A stretch of DNA of 57,363 nt from Candidatus Gastranaerophilales bacterium (GTDB taxonomy: Bacteria; Cyanobacteriota; Vampirovibrionia; Gastranaerophilales; Gastranaerophilaceae). Location: positions 1 to 57,363 of the forward strand of contig CALVBW010000007.1 in assembly GCA_944325945.1 (NCBI GenBank). Reading direction: 5' to 3'. Every line of letters starts with the position of its first letter. Position 1 is the stretch's first letter. The position numbers were made by a program, and so were the translations under genes. Shown piece by piece: positions 1-7,125 of the stretch. The notes below the pieces were generated by a model that was not told the DNA's origin, ran no database searches, and saw only the letters and a program-made list of their open reading frames with translations.

Positions 1-340
1 ATGACAAATTTATGCAAAACCTAAAATGTTATCGTGCCTGTGGCACTTCAGGGTGACATGAGCGAGTTTACACGCCTCTATGTTGAGGCGTACAAGTTAT
101 TAGTGAACGCAGCGTGCGGTGGTTTTGTGCAACTTTTGACATCAAAAGTTGCCGCCGTGCGCGCAGCACCCGCCGGAGGCACTGGAAAAATAAATAAAAA
201 TAACTTCCGCTAATAGTTTTATATAAAAATGTAGGTCGGATTTACTAATCCGACAGTAAATTAGATCCCGCAATAAATGCGGGATGACGTATAAGGATTG
301 TTCAAGGTTAAGTGTGTTGTCCTGCCTCAGGCAGTTTTTA
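1..340. repeat. Array of small perfect hairpins (intergenic repeats)
   Basis: No convincing gene is visible here. The stretch holds a series of short inverted repeats: CGCCTC/GAGGCG at 73-90, AACTTTTGA/TCAAAAGTT at 131-150, GTCGGATT/AATCCGAC at 235-254, and ATCCCGCA/TGCGGGAT inside 264-289. The last unit recurs exactly, in opposite orientation, at 47505-47530. The unit around 312-336 (tgtgttgt, then cctgcctcaggcag) recurs at 3831-3856 in the pilin leader. These are therefore dispersed palindromic repeats. An open frame on the minus strand (142-393) crosses them but has no homology I recognise. Confidence 0.7.
264..289. repeat. 26-bp palindromic repeat, copy A
   Basis: The palindrome ATCCCGCA-ATAA-TGCGGGAT is followed by GACG. 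Its reverse complement occurs without a mismatch at 47505-47530, more than 47 kb away. This is the style of dispersed 'conserved hairpin' repeat seen in many bacterial genomes. A transcript of either strand would form a stable stem-loop. Confidence 0.8.
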
Positions 341-350
341 TGTAAAAAGA

Positions 351-377
351 AGCGCCCCCTTTCGGGAGCGCTTTTTG
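351..377 (-). terminator. Rho-independent terminator of hppA
   Basis: A stem AGCGC-x-CCC / GGG-x-GCGCT at 351-372, with one mismatch and a TTTC loop, lies just beyond the hppA stop codon. T-rich sequence flanks both sides, so it may work in both directions. Confidence 0.8.
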
Positions 378-393
378 AATTTTGGACTATCAA

Positions 394-2817
394 TTATTGT
401 TTTGTAGTCGGAATTCTCATTCCGTAGAATGAACGAATTACGAAAATCAAAGCAATTACCAACAAAATCCAGCCTGCAACAGGTGCAATAGCTTTGAAAG
501 ATTCGCTGATAGCGATTTCCATAGCCAGAAGACCGAATAATGTAGTAAATTTGATAATCGGGTTCATTGCAACTGAAGAAGTATCTTTGAACGGGTCACC
601 TACAGTGTCGCCGACAACTGTTGCTTCGTGAAGCGGGGTGCCTTTTTCTTTCATATCAACTTCAACAATTTTCTTTGCGTTATCCCAGCATCCGCCGGCA
701 TTTGCCATAAATACTGCCTGGAACAAACCGAATACGGCAATTGCAATCAGGTAGCTTACGAAAAATGCTACAGGGTGTGAGTTTTCACCTGCAGGTGCTG
801 ATAAACATGCAAGTGCTAACGCAAATGCAAACAATGAAATGAATATATTTACCATACCTTTTTGAGCATATTGCGTACAAATTTTTACAACTTCTTTAGA
901 GTTTTGAACATTTGCACTCTTGCAATTTGCGTCATCAAGCTTGATATTGTCTTTGATATATTCAGTTGCTCGGTAAGCACCGGTTGTAACAGCCTGCATA
1001 GAAGCGCCGCTGAACCAGTAAATTACCGCACCGCCTGTCAAAAGACCAAGCAATGTGTACGGATTCAACATATTCAGAATCATTTCAGGCTGGATGCCGA
1101 GTGTATTTTGGATTACCAGAATCAATGAGAAAATCATTGTAGTGGCACCAACTACAGCTGTACCGATCAAAACAGGTTTTGAAGTTGCTTTGAAGGTATT
1201 TCCTGCGCCGTCATTTTCTTCCAAATATTGTTTTGCGTTTTCAAAATCAGGTTTGAAGCCGTAATCACGTTCGATTTCATCAGCTACGCCTTCTCTTTCT
1301 TCAATCAAAGACAATTCGTAAACAGATTGAGCGTTGTCGGTTACAGGACCGTAGCTGTCAACAGCGATTGTAACAGGTCCCATACCCAAAAAGCCGAATG
1401 CTACCAAACCAAAAGCAAATACTGATGAATAAACCATAATATCTGCCGGTATAAATGTGCTTGCAAAATATGCAAGACCCATTAAAAGTACGATTACCAT
1501 ACCGATCCAGAAAGCGGAGAAGTTACCTGATACAATACCTGAAAGGATTGTAAGAGATGCGCCGCCTTCTTTTGAAGCAGTAACAACTTCTTCGGTGTGT
1601 TTTGCTTTAGGAGAAGTAAAGATTTTTGTAAATTCAGGAATTAAAGCAGCACCTAAAGTTCCGCAAGAAATAATGCCTGAAAGTACAAGCCATAAGCTTC
1701 CGCCTAAAGGAGCCAATAACCAGTGGCTTACGCCGAAAGTCATTGCGATTGATAAAATTGAAGTCAGCCATACAAGGTTTGTCAAAGGCTGTTCAAAGTC
1801 GAATTTTGAAGCTTTAGCAGCGTAAAATCTGTCAACAATATTGTTAATCCAATAAGCAACAACAGAAGTTACTATCATCAAAAATCTCATTGTGAATATC
1901 CAGGTCAAAAGTTGAACCTGATATTCGGGCATAACACCCAGAAGAATGAATGAAACAAGCGCAACACCTGTTACACCATATGTTTCAAAACCGTCAGCAG
2001 TCGGTCCGATTGAATCGCCTGCGTTGTCACCGGTACAGTCAGCGATAACACCGGGGTTTCTCGGGTCATCTTCTTTAATACCGAATTGAATTTTCATCAA
2101 GTCTGAACCGATATCGGCGATTTTTGTAAAGATACCGCCTGCAACACGAAGTGCTGATGCGCCTAATGATTCACCGATTGCAAAACCGATAAAGCAAGCG
2201 CCTGCAAGGTGTCCCGGAACAAACAATAAAATTGTAAGCATCAGGATTAACTCAACTGATACCAACAATACACCGATACTCATACCGGCTCTCAAAGGAA
2301 TGTTCAAAATGTTTAACGGGTTTCCTTTAAGTGATGCAAATGCTGTTCTTGCGTTTGCTAAAGTGTTCATTCTGATACCGAACCATGCAACGCCGTAAGA
2401 ACCTAAAATACCGATTACTGACCATGCCAAAATCGTCAATACACCGGATAACCCCATTTGCTGCAAGTAACCGAAGTAAAACGCTATACACAAACCGATT
2501 AATACTTCCAAAACTAACAAAAACTTACCCTGTTGAATCAAGTAAGTTTTGCATGTTTCAAAAATTGTGTTGCCGATTTCTGCCATAGCAGTGTGCACTT
2601 GCAATTTTTTAATTCTCAAAAATTCGATAAATCCGAAAATACATCCGATTAAAGAAATCACCATACCTATTAACAATAAGTTAAAGCTGTCAGGTGATAA
2701 CTGGTGGATATTCGGAACTACCAAATCAGCTTCTCCCGCAAGTGTGGGAGCTACGCCAAGCAATAATGCGCCAAACAATGCCATCATTGCTTTTGGACTG
2801 AATAACTTTTTAATCAT
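394..2817 (-). CDS. hppA: Membrane-bound ion-translocating pyrophosphatase
   Basis: Hydrolyses pyrophosphate and uses the energy to pump H+ (or Na+) across the membrane. About 807 residues, nearly all hydrophobic segments with short loops. The pyrophosphate-binding motif DDPRNPGVIADCTGDNAGD and the late DTVGDPFKDTS motif are both intact. Residue 543 in GNTFKAT is Lys at the site that separates K+-independent (Lys) from K+-dependent (Ala) enzymes, so this copy is probably K+-independent; H+ versus Na+ specificity is not decided. The first ~27 residues (MIKKLF... to LAG) look like a signal peptide, unusual but known in some members. I chose ATG 2817 because GGAGG lies 5 nt upstream; the in-frame GTG at 2829 overlaps that Shine-Dalgarno. 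Monocistronic, ending at a clear terminator. Confidence 0.97.
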   Translation of the reverse strand: MIKKLFSPKAMMALFGALLLGVAPTLAGEADLVVPNIHQLSPDSFNLLLIGMVISLIGCIFGFIEFLRIKKLQVHTAMAEIGNTIFETCKTYLIQQGKFLLVLEVLIGLCIAFYFGYLQQMGLSGVLTILAWSVIGILGSYGVAWFGIRMNTLANARTAFASLKGNPLNILNIPLRAGMSIGVLLVSVELILMLTILLFVPGHLAGACFIGFAIGESLGASALRVAGGIFTKIADIGSDLMKIQFGIKEDDPRNPGVIADCTGDNAGDSIGPTADGFETYGVTGVALVSFILLGVMPEYQVQLLTWIFTMRFLMIVTSVVAYWINNIVDRFYAAKASKFDFEQPLTNLVWLTSILSIAMTFGVSHWLLAPLGGSLWLVLSGIISCGTLGAALIPEFTKIFTSPKAKHTEEVVTASKEGGASLTILSGIVSGNFSAFWIGMVIVLLMGLAYFASTFIPADIMVYSSVFAFGLVAFGFLGMGPVTIAVDSYGPVTDNAQSVYELSLIEEREGVADEIERDYGFKPDFENAKQYLEENDGAGNTFKATSKPVLIGTAVVGATTMIFSLILVIQNTLGIQPEMILNMLNPYTLLGLLTGGAVIYWFSGASMQAVTTGAYRATEYIKDNIKLDDANCKSANVQNSKEVVKICTQYAQKGMVNIFISLFAFALALACLSAPAGENSHPVAFFVSYLIAIAVFGLFQAVFMANAGGCWDNAKKIVEVDMKEKGTPLHEATVVGDTVGDPFKDTSSVAMNPIIKFTTLFGLLAMEIAISESFKAIAPVAGWILLVIALIFVIRSFYGMRIPTTKQ

Positions 2818-2896
2818 AATATCCTCCACTAAAAGTTACAATTTCCAGCCTAATTATAATCCAAATATTTTATTTGACAAGTTTGTTACGAAATTT

Positions 2897-3796
2897 TTAA
2901 ATCCACGGATAATCATCCGAAATTTTCCAGCCGTCACGACGTATTTTTTCGGCACAACACTGCCCACTACCGGTAAGTGAACAATCCGCATTGACTTCTT
3001 CATTTGAAGAGTTAGCACATTCCAGCTTCATCACACCATTTGCAAAATCGGATTGAAAAACAAATACATCTTTTCCTAATATATTAGGTCCCTCTGTTCC
3101 ATTTATATCCACTACCCCATGAGGAGATGACGTATACAGTGCATCTTTATACTCGTTTCCTTCTGAATCACTATATCGATTCCAATACATTATACTAAAA
3201 TAGTAGGCAATACCGTCATTTGTCGTAAAATATACTCTGCCCGCATCATATTTCGTAAAAACGGATGTATCCATCACCCTTCCATTTAAATATTTAAAAG
3301 CATAACACCATTCTGCTGAGTCACTATATGGACATATATTATCCTGAGATAATTCCGGCGCCCTGAAATAATTCAATACATATAGATTAAAAAACTGTTC
3401 AGTTTTCTCTGCTGACACAGCACCAGATAAAGCACTATAACTATTATCGGCATATAACAACTTTGTCATGTTACTTAATATTGAATATGCTTTTTGTAAT
3501 TTTGCAACAGTCTGCTTTTTCTGGTAATTTGTTACCAGCGTCGGGATTGTCATTGCTGCTACTATTCCGATTATGCCGAGGGTGATTAAAACCTCAGCGA
3601 GGGTAAACGCGGCTTTCTTAGAAGATACTAAGTTACTAAGACAGTAAGGCACTAAGCAAGTATTTTGGTCATTCTGAGCACCGGCGAAGAATCTCTTGAG
3701 TAATGAGATCCTTCGGGCTTCGCCCTCAGGATGACATGATACTTCCGTCATCCCGGACTCGTTCCGGGATCTTATTTTATTGAGATCCTGAAACAA
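2897..3796 (-). CDS. Type IV pilin-like protein (copy 1), start uncertain
   Basis: A pilin or pseudopilin. The type III signal KKAA/FTLAEVLITLGII gives cleavage before Phe with Glu at +5, then a hydrophobic helix ending AAMTIPTL. The body is a Cys-containing globular domain with the DINGTEGPNILGKD motif typical of pseudopilins. The C-terminus (QCCAEKIRRDGWKI...) is complete. The start is the problem. The open frame can be read from a TTG at 3796, which would put 63 residues before the cleavage site. A GTG at 3652 would give an ordinary 15-residue leader but has no Shine-Dalgarno. The only good promoter, Shine-Dalgarno and ATG lie at 4041, one base out of frame across a G9 run (see 3797-4041). 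Expression may therefore depend on slippage. If this is an inactive copy, it is broken only at that point. Confidence 0.8.
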   Translation of the reverse strand: MFQDLNKIRSRNESGMTEVSCHPEGEARRISLLKRFFAGAQNDQNTCLVPYCLSNLVSSKKAAFTLAEVLITLGIIGIVAAMTIPTLVTNYQKKQTVAKLQKAYSILSNMTKLLYADNSYSALSGAVSAEKTEQFFNLYVLNYFRAPELSQDNICPYSDSAEWCYAFKYLNGRVMDTSVFTKYDAGRVYFTTNDGIAYYFSIMYWNRYSDSEGNEYKDALYTSSPHGVVDINGTEGPNILGKDVFVFQSDFANGVMKLECANSSNEEVNADCSLTGSGQCCAEKIRRDGWKISDDYPWI

Positions 3797-3955
3797 GTTC
3801 AGGATGACATGGTAAATCCCACCAATGTTCAGTGTGTTGTCCTGCCTCAGGCAGTTCAGGATGACAGGTTCCCTGCGTACGCAACTATATTGGTCCGCCT
3901 TACTATGACTAATGTTTATTCTTAGTGCCTTAGTATCATAGTATCTTAGTAACTT
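3621..3955. mobile_element. MITE-like element inside pilin leader, copy 1
   Basis: The ends are imperfect inverted repeats of about 36 bp built from ACTAAG-type heptamers (3621-3656 and 3921-3955). Between them are palindromes of the gtcatcctgaac / gttcaggatgac type. A closely related element sits at the same place in the second pilin gene (12623-12900). This copy is longer by one extra palindromic unit around 3807-3865. The size, terminal repeats and lack of a transposase suggest a miniature inverted-repeat element. It is open in the pilin reading frame along its whole length. Confidence 0.6.
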
Positions 3956-4041
3956 TACATAACCAATACCGCCAAAACTCTTGTCCTGTCTATCTAGGAG
4001 AGTCGCCCCCCCCCGACATTTTCAAACTCTTTATTTCTCAT
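3797..4041 (-). other. Out-of-frame pilin leader with G9 slippery tract, copy 1
   Basis: On the minus strand, AAGGAGG (4054-4048) precedes ATG 4041-4039, and nine codons later comes a run of nine G (4014-4006). As written, the frame ends at TAG four codons after the run. With 10 G (or 7) there is no stop for 82 codons and the frame joins the pilin at 3796, giving a 381-residue product with a 145-residue pre-cleavage leader. The second pilin locus has exactly the same layout. Candidate phase-variation or transcriptional-slippage site; an assembly error in the homopolymer is the main alternative. Confidence 0.65.
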
Positions 4042-4065
4042 GGCTTTCCTCCTTATTTTGGAATT

Positions 4066-4094
4066 ATTATAACAAAAATTATAATTTTGTACAA
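4066..4094 (-). promoter_or_regulatory. Promoter of pilin copy 1
   Basis: TTGTAC (4094-4089) and a perfect TATAAT (4071-4066) are 17 nt apart on the minus strand, followed by AAGGAGG and ATG 4041. The -35 box overlaps the -35 of the divergent symporter promoter in a TTGTACAA palindrome. Confidence 0.7.
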
Positions 4095-4114
4095 TAATTT
4101 GTTTATTGTATAAT
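4087..4114 (+). promoter_or_regulatory. Promoter of the alanine symporter, nearly leaderless
   Basis: TTGTAC (4087-4092), a 16-nt spacer, then TATAAT (4109-4114). The expected transcription start falls at about 4121, which is the ATG of the symporter. No Shine-Dalgarno is present, so the message may be leaderless. Confidence 0.6.
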
Positions 4115-4120
4115 GAAGAA

Positions 4121-5635
4121 ATGAATCTAGATAGTGCAATTGATAGTCTGCTATCGCCAATAGCCGATAGAATTTCAGGAATTATATTTTACTCCGTAAC
4201 AATTAATGGTGTTGAAGTACAATTACTTGTCGCACTTTTAATGTTCGCTGCACTTTATTTTACATTCAGAATGCGATTCATCGGAATTTGGGGATTCAAA
4301 CACGGGCTTAAACTTATCTTAAACAAATATAAACATGATGATTTAATTAAACGTAAGAAAAAGGGGGAAGTATCCTCTTTTCAAGCCCTGACAGCAACGA
4401 TTTCCGCATCCGCAGGAATAGGTAATGTTGCGGGTTCAGCAGCTGCAGTATCTGTAGGAGGCCCGGGAGTAATATTCTGGATGGTCATTGCCGGATTTTT
4501 CTCTATGGCGCTTAAATTTGCTGAAGTACTCCTCGGAGTTAAATTCCGAAAAGTCAATAAAGACGGCACGGTTTCAGGCGGTCCGATGTATTATATTTTA
4601 GGAGGATTAAAAGCTCCGTGGATAAAACCTTTTACGCCATATTTATCTAAAATTTATGCACTATGCTGTATTTTTGCAATGATTGGCGGCTGGAATTTAT
4701 TTCAAATAAATGCGATGACTGCTCAAATTACAGAAGTTACGGGTGGAGATAAAAGTTTTTTTGCCGGTCAGAGCTGGCTTTTAGGACTTATCGTTGCAAT
4801 AATTACGTTTGTTACAATAATTGGCGGGATTAAGGCTATTGGCAAGTTTACATCGAAAGTTACACCTATAATGTGTAGTCTTTATGTATTTTCAGCATTC
4901 ATAATATGTCTTATCCATATTGGACATATCCCGCACACCGTTTATTTAATAATAAAAGAAGCTTTTAAACCGCAGGCTATAACCGGCGGAATGTTTGCGT
5001 GTATGCTATGGGGATTCAGACGTGCAATGTTCGCGAATGAAGCAGGACTTGGTACAGCGCCAATAGCTTTTTCGGCAGTTAAGACGAGCAAACCAGTTGC
5101 ACAGGCCTTTATAGCAATGCTGCAGCCATTTGTGGATACAATAATTGTCGGTTCTGCAACAGCCTTTATAATTGTAGTATCAGGTGTTTACCAGCACTCT
5201 GCAGGACTTGCGGGAATTGAACTTACTTCAAAAGCCTTTGGCAGTGTTTGTCCGTTTTTCCCGATACTTTTAACAATTATGGCAAGCTGTTTTGTTTTAT
5301 CTACCATGCTTTGTGGTTCTTATTACGGTATAAAAAGCTGGAATTTTCTCTTTGGAGATTCTAAATTGACAACGAGAACTTTTCAGGTTATATATTGTTT
5401 ATTCATAATTATAGGTTCTGCTATGAACTTTAAAAGTATAATCAACCTTTCGGATGCATTTACTCTGTTTTTAGCCGTACCTAACCTCATAGCAGTATTT
5501 TTACTGTCGAATGTAATTATGAAGGAATTGAAACGATATTGCCAAAAATATAATATTGGGTTAGTATTTAACAATAACAAGGAGAGAGATGAACATGATG
5601 ATGAAAAAAGAATGCCTGAAAATTGTGGAATCTAA
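4121..5635 (+). CDS. Sodium:alanine symporter family (AGCS) transporter
   Basis: Na+-coupled uptake of alanine or glycine across the inner membrane. About 504 residues with roughly ten hydrophobic segments. The family signature ATISASAGIGNVAG near residue 90 and GGPMYYILGG further on are clear. The family motif MLWGFRRAMFANEAGLG and the TAPIAFSA that follows are intact. I chose ATG 4121 (MNLDSAID...) because it matches the family's usual N-terminus; the TTG 15 bases upstream lies inside the -10 box. The last 47 bases overlap the next gene, so the two are probably co-transcribed. Substrate within the AGCS family cannot be told from sequence alone. Confidence 0.95.
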   Translation: MNLDSAIDSLLSPIADRISGIIFYSVTINGVEVQLLVALLMFAALYFTFRMRFIGIWGFKHGLKLILNKYKHDDLIKRKKKGEVSSFQALTATISASAGIGNVAGSAAAVSVGGPGVIFWMVIAGFFSMALKFAEVLLGVKFRKVNKDGTVSGGPMYYILGGLKAPWIKPFTPYLSKIYALCCIFAMIGGWNLFQINAMTAQITEVTGGDKSFFAGQSWLLGLIVAIITFVTIIGGIKAIGKFTSKVTPIMCSLYVFSAFIICLIHIGHIPHTVYLIIKEAFKPQAITGGMFACMLWGFRRAMFANEAGLGTAPIAFSAVKTSKPVAQAFIAMLQPFVDTIIVGSATAFIIVVSGVYQHSAGLAGIELTSKAFGSVCPFFPILLTIMASCFVLSTMLCGSYYGIKSWNFLFGDSKLTTRTFQVIYCLFIIIGSAMNFKSIINLSDAFTLFLAVPNLIAVFLLSNVIMKELKRYCQKYNIGLVFNNNKERDEHDDEKRMPENCGI

Positions 5636-6230
5636 ATGCAGAGCCTGCAAAGCCTGTGCATTAGCAAAAACCCGCCACAACGTAGTATTTTCAGACGGCA
5701 ACCCCGAAACTGCAAGCATAGTATTAATCGGTGAAGCACCCGGGGAATTAGAAGATATGGAAGGTAAACCGTTTGTCGGCAGAGCCGGACAATTGCTTGA
5801 TGATTTTTTAACAGAAGCAGGAATTTCAAGAGAAGATGATCTGTATATTATCAATACTGTAAAATGCAGACCTCCTGAAAATAGAATTCCGACTGATGAA
5901 GAAAAAGCTTCCTGCGAAAAATTTCTTCACGCGCAAATTGATATTATGAACCCTAAAGCTATTGTATTTTGCGGAGCTACAGCTTTGAAATCTTTCTGGG
6001 CAGATCCGAAAGTTCAGATTTCTAAAATCCGCGGAAACTGGTTTACTGTAAATATTAACAATAAAGATTACAAAGCAATGGCTATTTTCCATCCGTCTTA
6101 TCTGTTGAGAAACCACTCTATGCAGGAAGGTTCTCCAAGAAGATTGATGCAAAAAGATCTTGCTGAAATTAGAAATACTATTCTGGCTGACAAAATTGCT
6201 GAAAATTCAAATGAGTTAGCTCTGGTATAA
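5589..6230 (+). CDS. Family 4 uracil-DNA glycosylase (4Fe-4S)
   Basis: Removes uracil from DNA as the first step of base-excision repair. 213 residues, normal for the family. Motif A GEAPGELEDMEGKPFVGRAG and the C-terminal HPSYLLRN motif are present. Four Cys that would hold the 4Fe-4S cluster are in the expected pairs: CRAC near residue 17, then the Cys in VKCRPPENR and the Cys sixteen residues later. AAGGAG lies just upstream of ATG 5589. The gene begins inside the symporter and ends at a strong hairpin terminator. Confidence 0.95.
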   Translation: MNMMMKKECLKIVESKCRACKACALAKTRHNVVFSDGNPETASIVLIGEAPGELEDMEGKPFVGRAGQLLDDFLTEAGISREDDLYIINTVKCRPPENRIPTDEEKASCEKFLHAQIDIMNPKAIVFCGATALKSFWADPKVQISKIRGNWFTVNINNKDYKAMAIFHPSYLLRNHSMQEGSPRRLMQKDLAEIRNTILADKIAENSNELALV

Positions 6231-6258
6231 AAAAAGGGGAATTAATTCCCCTTTTTTT
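6230..6258. terminator. Bidirectional terminator
   Basis: AAAAAAGGGGAATT / AATTCCCCTTTTTT forms a long stem with A and T runs on either side, between the convergent glycosylase and phosphatase-like genes. It should stop transcription from both. Confidence 0.9.
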
Positions 6259-7093
6259 ATGAATTTTCGTACTTAATTCCTAATTTTTTACAAAGAGCCT
6301 GTTCAAATTCCTGCGTAAAACCTAAATCGCGTTTGTCACGTATTGACAAGCTGTTATAGAAATTTTTAAATTTTTCAAGTTGTTCCGGAGTTGCCTTTAA
6401 TGACGTATCACCGTCCCATTTCGGATTAAAATACTGATTAAGCAGTAATGCTGCATCCGTTCTGATTTTGCCATGATTGCAACAGATATAAAAGTTACCT
6501 TTATTTATCACGGATACAAGTTTTTTAAAGTTGTCTATAAAATATCTTGCCTCATTATCATAAGCAAATTCTTCGCTGTCATCCGGCAAATGAGTATTAG
6601 GTATTTTATGAGTTTTCAAATATTCTTTTCTGGTTATAAACGGCGGTTTATCCAAATAATTATTAAATAACGGGAATGTATAATACTTAAATTTCTTTAA
6701 ATCACATAAAATATCATAGTCCGGAATATTAGCGAGATCAATTACTGTATCAACACCTTTGCGTCTCAAAGGTGCAAGACGATTAGGAGTATACAAAAGT
6801 GCTTCGCCTCTGTAACAGTTTATCTTTACAGGCTCAATTGGGGTCGGCAGATGTGTACGCCTATATGTTTCAAACATATCAATGCATTCAAAATCCTTAT
6901 TTCTTATCTTCTTTATAAGCTTGGGATCATTATATGCCACGCGAATATAATCACTTGCAGATTGATAATTACGAGGAGAACTTACGTCATCATTTAAAAG
7001 TTCCTCAACTGTAATTCTGTGTTCGTAATTATTTTCATTTGCCTTGAATGAGACTCTATTAAAATTGTATATATTTACCTGACTGATACGCAT
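6257..7093 (-). CDS. Putative tyrosine/dual-specificity phosphatase-like protein
   Basis: 278 residues. The region from about residue 90 (YRGEALLYTPNRLAPL, then GVDTVIDL) to CCNHGKIRTDAALLLN near 205 follows the layout of bacterial protein tyrosine phosphatases of the Y_phosphatase3/DSP kind. The CX5R P-loop is present, but the usual His before the catalytic Cys is replaced by Cys. The general-acid Asp cannot be assigned with certainty. The N-terminus (MRISQVNIYNFNRVSFKANE) carries a short S-F-K-A motif shared with other hypothetical genes in this window. No signal peptide or membrane segment is visible. Function is inferred from the motif only. Confidence 0.65.
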   Translation of the reverse strand: MRISQVNIYNFNRVSFKANENNYEHRITVEELLNDDVSSPRNYQSASDYIRVAYNDPKLIKKIRNKDFECIDMFETYRRTHLPTPIEPVKINCYRGEALLYTPNRLAPLRRKGVDTVIDLANIPDYDILCDLKKFKYYTFPLFNNYLDKPPFITRKEYLKTHKIPNTHLPDDSEEFAYDNEARYFIDNFKKLVSVINKGNFYICCNHGKIRTDAALLLNQYFNPKWDGDTSLKATPEQLEKFKNFYNSLSIRDKRDLGFTQEFEQALCKKLGIKYENS

Positions 7094-7125
7094 ATCTGAA
7101 TTAAACCATGTAAAAATTTTTTTTG

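Noticed and set aside
142-393. Minus-strand open frame of 83 codons
   Set aside because: It reads through the hppA terminator and several palindromic repeats and has no homology I recognise.
862-2980. Plus-strand open frames opposite hppA and the pilin end
   Set aside because: They are shadows of the conserved membrane pyrophosphatase on the other strand.
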